The notes: generated by a model not told the origin, from the sequence alone. 64,000 bases of DNA from Clostridium ragsdalei P11 (GCF_001675165.1 NZ_LROS01000007.1:1-64000); one strand, 5' to 3'. Positions 1 through 8,595 are shown, numbered from the stretch's first letter. Translations and numbers: made by a program.

Positions 1-1
1 A

Positions 2-100
2 TGGGAATTAGTATCAGATATTAAAATTCTTTTTGACGAACTTAATTCTAATTTTGCTAAGATTCATTCATTAGCTTATGCTAGAAGTTTCCTAGTATAA
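2..100 (+). CDS. C-terminal fragment of an unknown protein (5' end outside window)
   Basis: An open frame runs from the first bases to a TAA at 98-100 and encodes about 32 residues ending in ...YARSFLV. The residue pattern (SDIKILFDELNSNFAKIHS) looks helical and amphipathic, and the codon use matches the neighbouring genes. No domain can be recognised from this little. The stop codon falls inside a copy of the end sequence of repeat family D (94-123), so the repeat may have supplied the present C-terminus. It could also be a chance frame. Confidence 0.4.
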   Translation, partial: WELVSDIKILFDELNSNFAKIHSLAYARSFLV

Positions 101-123
101 GTTAAATTATCACTTAGAAACCC
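94..123 (+). repeat. Solo end of repeat family D
   Basis: The segment AGTATAAGTTAAATTATCAC followed by TTAGAAACCC matches the right-hand ends of the full palindromes at 18.16 kb and 60.8 kb and the solo end at 58.9 kb. No partner arm is visible in the window, so it is a solo end or the right edge of an element that lies further upstream. Confidence 0.45.
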
Positions 124-180
124 TATAGTAGTAACAAATGTATTAAATTAAGAAGCTGAATTAAAGGGAGGATTGATGTA

Positions 181-1548
181 ATGAAAGTAATAATCCTGGC
201 AGGTGGAAGTGGAACAAGACTATGGCCGCTGAGTCGTGGCAGGTATCCAAAACAATTTATTAAATTGCAAGGTAATAAACCATCCTTATTTCAGGAAACC
301 TTTAAGAGAAGCTTATTATTGGCAGATTTAGATAATATATATGTAGTAACCAATGAAAAGTATAAATTTTTAGTAATGGGTGAAGTTGAAGAATTAGATT
401 ATAAATATAATGAATCTAATATAATTGTTGAACCTGAAGTTAAAAATACTCTCCCTGCAATTTACGCAGGTGTTTATGAAATAGCTAAAAAAGGTAATGA
501 TACAGTAGTTGTTTTTCCTTCTGATCATATGATTATAAAAGGTAAGGAATTTGCAAATATTATTAAAAGTTCAGAACCGTTAACTAAAGATTCAATTATA
601 ACCTTTGGAATTAAACCGGATAGTCCGAATACCGGATATGGGTATATTGCACCGGGAAATAAAAAATTAAATGGATATGAAATAAAAGAGTTTAAAGAAA
701 AGCCGGAGTATGAGACAGCTGTTACATATGTTAATGGGGGATATTATTGGAATGCAGGAATATTTATGTTTAATACTCAGATATTTATAAATGAAGTAAA
801 GCTTTATGCTGAAAATATATATAATGCTTTTAAAAGTAGTAATACCATAAAGGAAGCTTTTAGAAAAATAGATAAAAAAATTTCAATGGACTACGGCATT
901 ATGGAAAAAAGTAAAAATATTGCAGTTAAACCCGTAGATATAGGCTGGAATGATCTTGGCAGTTTTGATTCTTTTTATGAAGTTTTTGATAAAGATGAAA
1001 ATAATAACATATCTCATGCTGATAGTATACTTATTGATTCAAAGGAAAATTACATATATTCGGAAAAAGACAAGTTAGTTGCAGCTGTGGGTATTAATGA
1101 TTTAATTGTAGTTGATAATAGAGATGCCTTGCTTATTTGTAAAAAAGACCAGTCACAAAAGGTAAAGAAAATTGTAGAAGCTTTAAAAGAAAGAAATGAT
1201 AGTAGGGTAGAATATCATGTCCAGGATTACAGACCCTGGGGGAATTATAAAGTTCTAGAGCAAGAGAAAAATTCATTTAAAATTAAAAGGATTAAAGTAA
1301 GCCAGGGTAAAAAGTTAAGCTATCAGATGCATTATTATAGAAGTGAGCATTGGATAGTTGTTAATGGTATGGCAAAAGTTACAATAGATGATATAGAAAA
1401 GCTGGTACCTGCAGGAGAAAGTATTTTTATAAAACCTGGACAAAAACACAGACTTGAAAATCCAGGGAAGATACCTCTTGAGATTATTGAAGTTCAGATG
1501 GGGAACTATTTAGAAGAAGATGATATTGTAAGATTTGATGATGACTGA
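181..1548 (+). CDS. manC: Mannose-1-phosphate guanylyltransferase / mannose-6-phosphate isomerase
   Basis: A two-domain enzyme that makes GDP-mannose from mannose-1-phosphate and GTP in the cytoplasm, for surface polysaccharides. The N-terminal nucleotidyltransferase domain (about residues 1-280) opens with the pyrophosphorylase signature GGSGTRLWPLS, and carries the FKEKPEY segment near residue 176. The C-terminal cupin domain (about 340-455) contains the PWGNYK and GQKHRLENPG segments typical of type II phosphomannose isomerases. At 455 residues it is full length for the bifunctional family. The ATG start is preceded by GGGAGG with suitable spacing. It stands upstream of the rhamnose genes, so GDP-mannose and dTDP-rhamnose may feed the same glycan. 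A repeat separates it from rfbB, so cotranscription is uncertain. Confidence 0.93.
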   Translation: MKVIILAGGSGTRLWPLSRGRYPKQFIKLQGNKPSLFQETFKRSLLLADLDNIYVVTNEKYKFLVMGEVEELDYKYNESNIIVEPEVKNTLPAIYAGVYEIAKKGNDTVVVFPSDHMIIKGKEFANIIKSSEPLTKDSIITFGIKPDSPNTGYGYIAPGNKKLNGYEIKEFKEKPEYETAVTYVNGGYYWNAGIFMFNTQIFINEVKLYAENIYNAFKSSNTIKEAFRKIDKKISMDYGIMEKSKNIAVKPVDIGWNDLGSFDSFYEVFDKDENNNISHADSILIDSKENYIYSEKDKLVAAVGINDLIVVDNRDALLICKKDQSQKVKKIVEALKERNDSRVEYHVQDYRPWGNYKVLEQEKNSFKIKRIKVSQGKKLSYQMHYYRSEHWIVVNGMAKVTIDDIEKLVPAGESIFIKPGQKHRLENPGKIPLEIIEVQMGNYLEEDDIVRFDDD

Positions 1549-1569
1549 TGTGAAAATTAAAAATATTGC

Positions 1570-1802
1570 GAAGCAATTTTTTTAATTAATAGTTAAGAAT
1601 GAAGAATTAATAGTTAATGTGGATTTTTTTCCGTTACACTACAAAAAATTTTTAATTAAGCTTTTAACCACTTGTTTCGCTAAAGCGAAACAGTGCCGAT
1701 TTATATAAATTTAAAGATTTTTTGCGATAGCTAAAAATCATCCTTCACTATTAATTCTTCATTATTAATTCTTAACTTGCTAAGCTTTGTTTTGCAAAGG
1801 TT
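1570..1802 (-). repeat. Family A palindromic element (copy A1)
   Basis: This roughly 230-bp non-coding stretch has ends built from TTAATAGTTAAGAATGAAGA and its imperfect inverse. The inner hairpin GTTTCGCTAAAGCGAAAC is near 1673-1690. Closely related copies are at 18.99-19.22, 21.91-22.13, 39.13-39.35 and 63.33-63.54 kb. The left edge overlaps a short hairpin, ATTGCGAAGCAAT, followed by T residues (1564-1583), that could terminate manC transcription. It fills the manC-rfbB gap and I see no gene in it. Confidence 0.75.
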
Positions 1803-1863
1803 TTAAACTGTGAAAGTTGAGTTATATAACTTTAAATAAGTTAAAAAAGTGAGGGATACCTAT

Positions 1864-2919
1864 ATGAAAACATACCTGGTGACAGGAGGAGCAGGCTTTA
1901 TTGGCTCTAACTTTATTCATTATATGTTAAAAAAATACTTAAATGTAAAAATAATAAATTATGATAAACTCACTTATGCAGGTAATCTTGAAAACCTAAA
2001 GACCATATCTAAAAACCCTAACTACAGCTTTATCCAGGGAGACATATGTGATAGAGAAAAGCTGCATAGTCTATTTCAAAAGTATGATATAGACTATGTA
2101 ATAAATTTTGCAGCAGAATCTCATGTAGACAGGAGCATAAAAGACCCTGAAACTTTTGTAAAAACGAATGTGATGGGAACTGCCGCACTTTTGGATACTG
2201 CAAGAAATGCATGGACTATAGAAGGTGAATTTAAACAGGGCAAAAAATATCTTCAGGTTTCCACAGATGAGGTTTATGGGTCGCTTGGAAAGGAAGGCTA
2301 CTTTACGGAAAAAACTCCACTGGATTCTCACAGCCCTTATTCTTCAAGTAAAGCGTCTGCTGATTTGATGGTAAAGGCCTATTTTGATACTTATAAAATG
2401 CCTGTGAATATAACTAGGTGTTCCAATAACTATGGCCCCTATCAATTCCCTGAAAAACTCATTCCACTTGTCATAAACAACTGTCTAAATAAAAGAGATA
2501 TTCCTGTATATGGTGATGGACTTAACATAAGAGACTGGCTTTATGTAGTAGATCATTGCAGGGCTATAGATATGGTTATTAATAACGGAAAACTAGGAGA
2601 GGTTTATAACATAGGCGGCCATAATGAAAGAACAAACATTCATATAGTTAAAACAATAATTTCATATATACATGACAATGTAGATTCTTCTGTAGATGAA
2701 AATCTTATAAAATATGTAGAAGATAGAAAAGGGCATGACAGAAGATATGGCATTGATCCTACAAAGATCAAAGATGAACTCGATTGGTATCCTGAAACAA
2801 AATTTGAGGACGGAATAATAAAAACTATAATATGGTACTTAGATAATAAAAATTGGATGAATAATGTGACTTCAGGGGAGTATAAGAAATACTATGAGAA
2901 AATGTACAGAAATAAATAA
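1864..2919 (+). CDS. rfbB: dTDP-glucose 4,6-dehydratase
   Basis: Catalyses the second step of dTDP-L-rhamnose synthesis, converting dTDP-glucose to dTDP-4-keto-6-deoxyglucose with bound NAD. It is an extended short-chain dehydrogenase: the Rossmann motif TGGAGFIGS is at the N-terminus, the catalytic DEVYG and YSSSK motifs lie mid-protein, and the C-terminal half carries the sugar-nucleotide-binding RDWLYV and YNIGG segments. It has about 351 residues, normal for the family. I place the start at ATG 1864 because GAGGG lies 8 bases before it; the frame extends to a GTG at 1849, but that codon overlaps the ribosome binding site. It is first of four rhamnose genes in the order B-A-D-C. Confidence 0.96.
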   Translation: MKTYLVTGGAGFIGSNFIHYMLKKYLNVKIINYDKLTYAGNLENLKTISKNPNYSFIQGDICDREKLHSLFQKYDIDYVINFAAESHVDRSIKDPETFVKTNVMGTAALLDTARNAWTIEGEFKQGKKYLQVSTDEVYGSLGKEGYFTEKTPLDSHSPYSSSKASADLMVKAYFDTYKMPVNITRCSNNYGPYQFPEKLIPLVINNCLNKRDIPVYGDGLNIRDWLYVVDHCRAIDMVINNGKLGEVYNIGGHNERTNIHIVKTIISYIHDNVDSSVDENLIKYVEDRKGHDRRYGIDPTKIKDELDWYPETKFEDGIIKTIIWYLDNKNWMNNVTSGEYKKYYEKMYRNK

Positions 2920-3060
2920 CAAAGTTCAAATATCAAAGAACAAATAATGAAATTTTGCTACAGGCAAAATAAATATAATTATTTTCTGACGCAGGAAGAA
3001 AATCTTCCTAATTTGATATTTGTTATCTGAACTTTGAACTTTAATTGATGTTTAAACTTT
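2917..3060 (+). repeat. Family C palindromic element (copy C1), inside the rhamnose cluster
   Basis: Non-coding stretch between rfbB and rfbA that begins AACAAAGTTCAAATATCAAA and ends with an imperfect inverse near TTTGATATTTGTTATCTGAA. A near copy lies between rfbD and rfbC (4902-5047) and another before pilA (8691-8825). The palindrome could fold in the transcript but has no terminal T-run, so it need not stop transcription. Confidence 0.7.
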
Positions 3061-3130
3061 CAATTGGAAATCATCCATAACTATTAATTTTTAACTATTA
3101 ATTCTTAATTAAAAAAGGTGGTGTTAAACT

Positions 3131-4033
3131 TTGAGAAAGGGCATAATACTCGCCGGTGGTTCTGGAAGCAGACTTTACCCAATGACTAAGGCAATATCAA
3201 AGCAGATTGTTCCAATATATGATAAACCTATGATTTATTATCCAATTTCTGTACTTATGCTAGCTGGAATACGCGATATTCTCATTATATCGACACCAAG
3301 GGATACAGGTGCTTTTAAAGAACTTTTTGGTGATGGAAGTCAGCTTGGACTTCACTTTCAGTACGAAGTGCAATATGAGCCAAAGGGACTTGCTGAGGCT
3401 TTTATAGTTGGAGAAAAATTTATTGGGAATGACGATGTAGTTCTTGTTTTAGGGGATAATGTATTTCATGGATATGGCTTTACCGAAAGGTTAAGGGCTG
3501 CTTCAGACAGACATAACTGTTCAACTATTTTTGGATATCATGTAAGTAACCCTGAAAATTTTGGTGTAGTGGAATTTGATGATGATTTCAATGTTATTTC
3601 CATAGAGGAAAAACCTTCAAAGCCAAAGTCCGATTATGCAGTACCAGGGCTTTACTTTTACACAAATGATGTGGTGGATATAGCAAAGAATATCAAACCT
3701 TCTTCAAGGGGAGAACTTGAAATTACAGACATAAATAATGAGTATTTAAAAAGAGGCAAACTTAAAGTGGAGCTCTTTGGAAGAGGAATGGCCTGGCTTG
3801 ATACTGGAACTCCCCAGGGACTTCTAAATGCCGCTAATTTTGTAGAGGCTGTTCAGACAAGGCAGGGACTTTATATAGCTTGTATAGAGGAAATTGCCTA
3901 TAGAGAAGGATATATAGATGACAATCAACTGATAAAGCTGGCAGAGCCTCTTAAAAAAGTTGCTTATGGGAAATATATTTTAGGCTTACTTGATAAAAAT
4001 CATCATTCATATTTTAGGAGTGAATACAATTGA
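3131..4033 (+). CDS. rfbA: Glucose-1-phosphate thymidylyltransferase
   Basis: Makes dTDP-glucose from glucose-1-phosphate and dTTP, the first step of dTDP-rhamnose synthesis. The nucleotide-binding signature [17 protein letters not shown] is at the N-terminus, followed by [10 protein letters not shown] and the VVEFD...[11 protein letters not shown] segments of this family. At 300 residues it is full length. The start is a TTG preceded by AGGTGG. The stop codon overlaps the rfbD start in a 4-base TTGA, so the two genes are translationally coupled. Confidence 0.96.
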   Translation: MRKGIILAGGSGSRLYPMTKAISKQIVPIYDKPMIYYPISVLMLAGIRDILIISTPRDTGAFKELFGDGSQLGLHFQYEVQYEPKGLAEAFIVGEKFIGNDDVVLVLGDNVFHGYGFTERLRAASDRHNCSTIFGYHVSNPENFGVVEFDDDFNVISIEEKPSKPKSDYAVPGLYFYTNDVVDIAKNIKPSSRGELEITDINNEYLKRGKLKVELFGRGMAWLDTGTPQGLLNAANFVEAVQTRQGLYIACIEEIAYREGYIDDNQLIKLAEPLKKVAYGKYILGLLDKNHHSYFRSEYN

Positions 4034-4902
4034 AGATATTGATTACAGGAGGAAAAGGACAGCTTGCTGGGCAGCTGCGAGAAATTTTAATCAGAGGAAA
4101 ATCTGAAATAGGAGCACTTGATAAAGTTTATTCTGATGCTGAAGTAAGATTCACCAGCAGGGAAGAACTGGACATAACAAAATTAAATGATGTCAAAGAC
4201 TTTATAACTGATTATGCACCGGACATAGTTGTAAATTGTGCTGCTTATACTAATGTGGATAAGTGCGAAACTGATTTTCAAAGTGCCTTTAAAGTAAATT
4301 CCTTAGGAGCTAGAAATTTAGCATTAGCTTCACAAAATACAAAAATAAAACTTGTACATATTTCTACTGATTATGTTTTTAACGGCAGGGGTACTATACC
4401 TTTTAGGGAATATGACTTGCCTGATCCTGTTAGTGTTTACGGAAAGACTAAACTTTTAGGAGAACAGTATATTAGAGAAAATTCTAGCAGGTATTTTATA
4501 ATAAGGACGTCCTGGCTTTATGGTTTATACGGTAAAAATTTTGTATATACTATATTAAAAGCTGCAAAGGGAAAAGGACATTTAGATGTGGTAAATGACC
4601 AGAGAGGTAATCCTACTAATGCAGAAGATCTTGCTTATCATATTTTAAAGCTTGCTCTTACTTGTGAATATGGTATATACCACTGCAGTGGTAAGGGTGA
4701 ATGCAGCTGGTATGATTTTGCCTGCAAAATTGTGGAGTATGCTGGCATAGACTGCACTGTATCTTCTATGACTTCGGAAAAACTAAACAGGGCAGCTAAA
4801 AGACCGGAATTTTCTTCTCTTGATAATATGATGCTCCGGTGCAGCATTGGTGATGGCATGAGACAGTGGGAAGATGCACTTAAATCCTTTATACGAAAAT
4901 AA
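4030..4902 (+). CDS. rfbD: dTDP-4-dehydrorhamnose reductase
   Basis: Last enzyme of dTDP-L-rhamnose synthesis; it reduces dTDP-4-keto-L-rhamnose using NAD(P)H. The protein is a short-chain dehydrogenase with the N-terminal dinucleotide motif [10 protein letters not shown], the [13 protein letters not shown] segment, the STDYVFNG motif and the catalytic YGKTKLLGE motif. Its 290 residues are normal for the family. The start is a TTG overlapping the rfbA stop, so translation is probably coupled. A family C repeat separates it from rfbC. Confidence 0.95.
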   Translation: MKILITGGKGQLAGQLREILIRGKSEIGALDKVYSDAEVRFTSREELDITKLNDVKDFITDYAPDIVVNCAAYTNVDKCETDFQSAFKVNSLGARNLALASQNTKIKLVHISTDYVFNGRGTIPFREYDLPDPVSVYGKTKLLGEQYIRENSSRYFIIRTSWLYGLYGKNFVYTILKAAKGKGHLDVVNDQRGNPTNAEDLAYHILKLALTCEYGIYHCSGKGECSWYDFACKIVEYAGIDCTVSSMTSEKLNRAAKRPEFSSLDNMMLRCSIGDGMRQWEDALKSFIRK

Positions 4903-5047
4903 ATAACAAAGATTAAATATCAAAGAACAAATAATGAAATTTTGATATAGGCAAAATGAATATAATTATTTTGTGACACAGGAAGAAAATTTTCCACATT
5001 TGATATTTGTTATTTGAACTTTCAATTGTGCATCGTGAATTGTGAAT
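4902..5047 (+). repeat. Family C palindromic element (copy C2)
   Basis: Near-copy of the element at 2917-3060, in the same orientation, starting TAACAAAGATTAAATATCAAA-like and ending in TTTGATATTTGTTATTTGAA. It occupies the rfbD-rfbC gap. The two copies lie about 2 kb apart within one cluster and could recombine, deleting rfbA and rfbD. Confidence 0.68.
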
Positions 5048-5062
5048 TGAACAGGAAGGGAT

Positions 5063-5638
5063 ATGATTGAAATAGGTAAATTTAATTTTAAACCGGTAGA
5101 TATCGAAGGTGTGTACATAATAGAAACAGGTGTTTTTGGGGATAACAGAGGTTATTTTATGGAAACGTATAACTATAATGATTTTAAGTCAGCAGGTCTT
5201 AATGAGGTGTTCGTTCAGGATAACAAATCTAAATCTAAGAAGGGCGTTTTAAGGGGACTTCACTTTCAAAAAAACTATTCTCAAGGAAAATTGGTGAGAG
5301 TAGAAAAAGGGGAGGTATTTGATGTTGTTGTAGATTTAAGGGAGAGATCCTCTACCTATGGGAAATGGATAGGGGTTACATTATCTGAAGAAAACAGGAA
5401 ACAATTTTATATTCCAAAGGGATTTGCCCATGGATTTCTAGTTATTTCAGACGAAGCAGAATTTTGCTATAAATGTACTGAGTTTTATCATCCTGAAGAT
5501 GAAGGCGGTATTATATGGAATGATCCTGATATAAATATAAAATGGCCTCTTGAGGAAATTGACAATATTATTTTTTCTGAAAGGGATAAGTTATGGCCTA
5601 CACTGAAGGAGTGCAAAAATAATATAAAAAAGTGTTGA
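5063..5638 (+). CDS. rfbC: dTDP-4-dehydrorhamnose 3,5-epimerase
   Basis: Third enzyme of dTDP-L-rhamnose synthesis; a cytoplasmic cupin that epimerises C3 and C5 of the keto-deoxy sugar. Family landmarks are FGDNRGYFMETY near residue 25, KKGVLRGLHFQ carrying the catalytic histidine, and YIPKGFAHGFLV. The length of 191 residues is normal. The ATG start follows AGGAAGGG. It completes the rhamnose set. Its stop codon overlaps the -35 box of the following noncoding RNA promoter. Confidence 0.95.
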   Translation: MIEIGKFNFKPVDIEGVYIIETGVFGDNRGYFMETYNYNDFKSAGLNEVFVQDNKSKSKKGVLRGLHFQKNYSQGKLVRVEKGEVFDVVVDLRERSSTYGKWIGVTLSEENRKQFYIPKGFAHGFLVISDEAEFCYKCTEFYHPEDEGGIIWNDPDINIKWPLEEIDNIIFSERDKLWPTLKECKNNIKKC

Positions 5639-5663
5639 CTTATTTAAACGTTTACTATATAAT
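5635..5663 (+). promoter_or_regulatory. Consensus sigma-A promoter of a noncoding RNA
   Basis: TTGACT at 5635-5640 and TATAAT at 5658-5663 are separated by exactly 17 bases. This is among the best promoter matches in the window. Transcription should start near 5670. The -35 box overlaps the rfbC stop codon. No open frame of useful length follows before the terminator at 6119-6160. Confidence 0.8.
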
Positions 5664-5669
5664 AAAACC

Positions 5670-6160
5670 AAGAAGAAAGATACAACTTCTTCTAGCAATC
5701 CTAACTCAAAAAGAGTACTAAGGAAATTGTTTTAAAGCAGTAGAAAGTTTAAAAAATCAGATATTAATACACTTATTTAGAACGAAAGTAAATATGATTA
5801 AATATTCACTGGAATAAGTTATAAGGAATATCTGAAAAATACTTGTGAATATTTAATTTGTAAGAATGTTCAACAAGAATGTATGAAATTTGGTAAGTTT
5901 AGATTAAAGTGTTATGTAATAAAGCAGTATAGTTTTAAAGGTAAGTCTTTTGGTAGAAAGTTAATTGAAGTTTTTTAGAAGTGTGTTTTTAGAAGTGTGT
6001 TTGAAGAAAAATAATAAATTAAATTTTTATAGTGTATTAATACATTGTAATGGTAATTGAAAAAGGGTGATGAATATTCAGGTAAGATCAGAGTACTCAA
6101 AAGAGTTAGGATTTGCTTAACCACCAGTTAGTTATATGATAGCTAATTGGTGGTTTTAAT
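5670..6160 (+). ncRNA. Large structured noncoding RNA candidate (about 490 nt)
   Basis: The unit runs from a strong promoter to an intrinsic terminator and holds no plausible reading frame. A long closing helix is visible: AGCAATCCTAACTC (5694-5707) pairs with 6103-6117 with one bulged base, and after an A-rich internal loop GAGTACT (5713-5719) pairs with AGTACTC (6092-6098). Inside, TCAGATATT (5757-5765) pairs with AATATCTGA (5827-5835), enclosing ACTTATT (5771-5777) with AATAAGT (5813-5819). The loop segment TAAATATTCAC (5799-5809) is perfectly complementary over 11 bases to 5845-5855, outside the helix, which would be a pseudoknot. The architecture recalls ornate large bacterial RNAs such as ROOL, GOLLD or OLE, but I cannot assign a family by eye. 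Confidence 0.72.
6119..6160 (+). terminator. Intrinsic terminator of the noncoding RNA
   Basis: AACCACCAGTTAG (6119-6131) pairs with CTAATTGGTGGTT (6143-6155) with a single G-U pair, followed by TTTTAATTTTA. The stem is strong and begins directly after the RNA's closing helix. Confidence 0.85.
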
Positions 6161-6213
6161 TTTATTCAAGGTATTATTTATACAAGTTAATTTTATACAA
6201 TTATCCTATTAAT

Positions 6214-6242
6214 TTGAATTAAATCTAAATGTATGATATAAT
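6214..6242 (+). promoter_or_regulatory. Promoter of the EAL phosphodiesterase gene
   Basis: TTGAAT (6214-6219), a 17-base spacer and TATAAT (6237-6242) lie about 65 bases before the chosen start codon. The leader is too short for a riboswitch. Confidence 0.6.
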
Positions 6243-6308
6243 AAGTTATTAAAATATGAAATTAATTATATTTTGGAGCATTTATCAAAATATAAGGGCG
6301 GTGATATA

Positions 6309-7640
6309 TTGTCCATGAAAAAGGATTTCTTACCTTACAATTATGACTTAAATTATTCTATCTATAATTTTGATGAATTTATGTATAAATATGTACAGGA
6401 AAAAGATAGCTTCTCAATATGTCTTCTTAATATGTCTAATTTAGGTTTATGCAATTATATATTAGGGTACAAATACGGCAATGTTTTATTGCATAATATT
6501 GTGAACAGGATAAAACGTCTTATTAATCAAAAATCATATATTTATAAGTTTGGCGGGAACATATTGCTTATTATAGTACCTAATATAAAATCTAGACGCA
6601 GTTCTGTAGAGATTGTAGAAAGAATAATGGAAATAAGTGATGATTCGTTTCTATTGGCAGATAAAAAATTAAAATTGGAAATAAAACTAGGAATTTCTTT
6701 ATATCCCTATGATGATATGAAGCTTGGTAATGTATTTAAATATGCAAGTATAGCTTTAAATTGTGCAAATAAAGAACGCGGCAGCACATATGAATTTTTT
6801 AATGTTAATATGTATGAAAATAATGCTATGGAAGAAAAAATTCGAACTGATATACAAGATGCTTTGATTAATCATGAGTTCATATTATATTATCAACCAC
6901 AGGTAAACGTTAACAGCGGTGAGATTTATGGAGTGGAAGCTCTTATCAGATGGAATCATCCAGAGTTTGGGATACTAACACCTTCATATTTTATTGATGG
7001 AATAGAGAGAAATGGCGAAATAAAGAAAGTAGGCAGAATTGTCTTTTATATGGCATGTCTTGAGGCAAAAAGACTTCATAGCCTTGGATACTCCGATTTA
7101 ATTATGTCTGTTAATTTGTCTATAAGACAATTTGAAGATGATTTTTTTATTACTTTTATTAAAAATATATTGGAAATAACGCAGGTTAAGCCTGAATATA
7201 TTAATTTTGAAATAACTGAGAGGACGGCTATTAATTCTACTGAAAAAATTACATCTGCCTTGAGAAATATAAAAGATATGGGAATAAAAATATTTGTTGA
7301 TGATTTTGGAACTCAATATTCATTTTTAAATTACCTATACAGTGTGCCTATAGATGGAATAAAAATAGATAGATCTTTTATTAATGGTATAGATAAATCT
7401 GAAAAAAAGTTTACTATTGTAAGACATCTTATCAATCTTGCAAATGACTTAAATTTGGAGGTAGTGGCAGAAGGTATGGAAACAGAACAGCAGCTTAAAT
7501 GTTTAGAAAAAGCTAATTGCATTAATGTACAGGGCTTTTTCTTTGGAAAACCTCTTAGTTCCAATGATCTTGTAAATTTTATGAAAACATCAAACTTTAG
7601 TAAGCCAGGTAATAGCATCTTTTCAGAAAGTAAAAAATAA
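6309..7640 (+). CDS. c-di-GMP phosphodiesterase with degenerate GGDEF and intact EAL domains
   Basis: Cytoplasmic c-di-GMP hydrolase of about 443 residues. The N-terminal half has the GGDEF fold, but the signature is replaced by KFGGNILL, so diguanylate cyclase activity is unlikely. The C-terminal EAL domain keeps its catalytic set: EALIRWNHP, MSVNLS, FEITERT, VDDFGTQYS, KIDRSFI, VVAEGMET and QGFFFGKPL. No membrane segment or sensor domain is evident. I choose TTG 6309 (or ATG 6315) because AAGGGCGGTG ends just before it; the frame opens at a TTG at 6273 without a binding site. It lies directly before a pilus operon led by a c-di-GMP riboswitch, so it probably lowers the signal that the operon reads. 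Confidence 0.88.
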   Translation: MSMKKDFLPYNYDLNYSIYNFDEFMYKYVQEKDSFSICLLNMSNLGLCNYILGYKYGNVLLHNIVNRIKRLINQKSYIYKFGGNILLIIVPNIKSRRSSVEIVERIMEISDDSFLLADKKLKLEIKLGISLYPYDDMKLGNVFKYASIALNCANKERGSTYEFFNVNMYENNAMEEKIRTDIQDALINHEFILYYQPQVNVNSGEIYGVEALIRWNHPEFGILTPSYFIDGIERNGEIKKVGRIVFYMACLEAKRLHSLGYSDLIMSVNLSIRQFEDDFFITFIKNILEITQVKPEYINFEITERTAINSTEKITSALRNIKDMGIKIFVDDFGTQYSFLNYLYSVPIDGIKIDRSFINGIDKSEKKFTIVRHLINLANDLNLEVVAEGMETEQQLKCLEKANCINVQGFFFGKPLSSNDLVNFMKTSNFSKPGNSIFSESKK

Positions 7641-7712
7641 AGTACAAAGTTTTAAAAACACTTATATTTTGGTGAAGTTTATGGTAAAATCATAATAAAT
7701 GATTTAATATAT

Positions 7713-7785
7713 TAATGGGAAACAATGAAATACGCACTTTATATGGGCATCTGGTGTGTATTGAGTTAATGATGCAACCGGCCTT
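7713..7785 (+). promoter_or_regulatory. c-di-GMP-II riboswitch
   Basis: The leader contains GGGAAACAATGAAAT, a central GGGCATCTGG, and GAGTTAATGATGCAACCGG followed by CC. These match the invariant blocks of the c-di-GMP-II aptamer as I recall it from Clostridium acetobutylicum (GGAAACAATGA, GGGCA, GAGTTA, TGCAACCG). The aptamer ends inside the 5' arm of a terminator hairpin. Ligand binding would therefore be expected to block the terminator and turn the pilus operon on; this polarity is inferred. The P1 helix is AT-rich and I could not pair it confidently. Confidence 0.85.
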
Positions 7786-7824
7786 ATGATTATAGAGCTT
7801 TTTTATAATCATAAGGCTTTATTT
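7781..7824 (+). terminator. Riboswitch-controlled terminator before pilD
   Basis: GCCTTATGATTAT (7781-7793) and ATAATCATAAGGC (7805-7817) form a perfect 13-bp stem followed by TTTATTT. The 5' arm overlaps the 3' end of the c-di-GMP-II aptamer, giving a conventional expression platform. Confidence 0.85.
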
Positions 7825-7845
7825 AACCCTAAAAATGGAGTGCAT

Positions 7846-8595
7846 ATGTATATTTATTGTAGTATTATTGTTTTTGTTTTTGGAACCATAATAGGAAGTT
7901 TTTTAAATGTATGCATATATAGAATACCAATGGAGGAATCTATTGTGTATCCACCTTCTCATTGTACAAATTGTGGCAGCAGGATTAAATGGTATGACTT
8001 AATTCCTATAGTAAGCTATGTTATTTTAAAGGGACAATGTAGAAATTGTGGAGAGAAGATATCTGCAAGATATCCTATTATAGAATTTACAACTGGTTTG
8101 TTGTACACTATGCTTTATGTTAAATTTGGAATTAGCATAGATATTGTAAAATATATTGTATTTATAAGTATTTTAATTGTGGTAGGAATGATAGATTTGA
8201 ATACCACTGACATTTATTTTAAAACCACAGTAGTAGGTCTGATTTCTACATTTATATTTTTAGGAATATATTATTATAATGGCCTGCCTATAAAGACATA
8301 TGTATATGGAGGTATAGTAGGCGGTGGACTTTTAGCTCTTATCATTCTCATAACAAAAGGTGGCATGGGATGGGGAGATGCAGAAATTTGTACTGTGTGC
8401 GGCTTGTTTCTCGGGCTTAAACTTACTTTCCTAATGTTGTTTTTATCCTTTATTATAGGAGCCACTGCAGGAGTAATACTTATTCTGTCAGGAAAGAAGT
8501 CAAGAAAAGACTACATACCTTTTGGACCATTTATTGTACTAGCATCTATTATTACAGTATTTTGTGGACAAAATATTGTAAATTGGTATTTATAG
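7846..8595 (+). CDS. pilD: Prepilin peptidase / N-methyltransferase (type IV pilus)
   Basis: Membrane aspartic protease that cleaves the leader of prepilins and methylates the new N-terminus. The N-terminal part has GSFLNVCIYRIP and the four-cysteine zinc site (CTNC and CRNC), followed by multiple membrane spans. The catalytic aspartates are in VGMIDLNT and GMGWGDAE. It has about 249 residues. I place the start at ATG 7846 after AATGGAG; the frame extends upstream to 7786, but that ATG lies within the riboswitch terminator. It is first gene of the pilus operon and provides processing for the five prepilin-like proteins downstream. Confidence 0.93.
   Translation: MYIYCSIIVFVFGTIIGSFLNVCIYRIPMEESIVYPPSHCTNCGSRIKWYDLIPIVSYVILKGQCRNCGEKISARYPIIEFTTGLLYTMLYVKFGISIDIVKYIVFISILIVVGMIDLNTTDIYFKTTVVGLISTFIFLGIYYYNGLPIKTYVYGGIVGGGLLALIILITKGGMGWGDAEICTVCGLFLGLKLTFLMLFLSFIIGATAGVILILSGKKSRKDYIPFGPFIVLASIITVFCGQNIVNWYL

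Noticed and set aside
1570-1802. Repeats as a possible CRISPR array
   Set aside because: No regular short direct repeats with unique spacers occur anywhere in the window; the repeats are dispersed palindromes and no cas gene is present.
5670-6160. Noncoding RNA as RNase P, tmRNA or 6S RNA
   Set aside because: I see none of the conserved cores of RNase P RNA, no tmRNA tag frame or tRNA-like ends, and it is too long for 6S RNA.
7786-7845. Upstream ATG of pilD at 7786
   Set aside because: It lies in the riboswitch terminator stem; ATG 7846 has a ribosome site and gives the usual PilD N-terminus.
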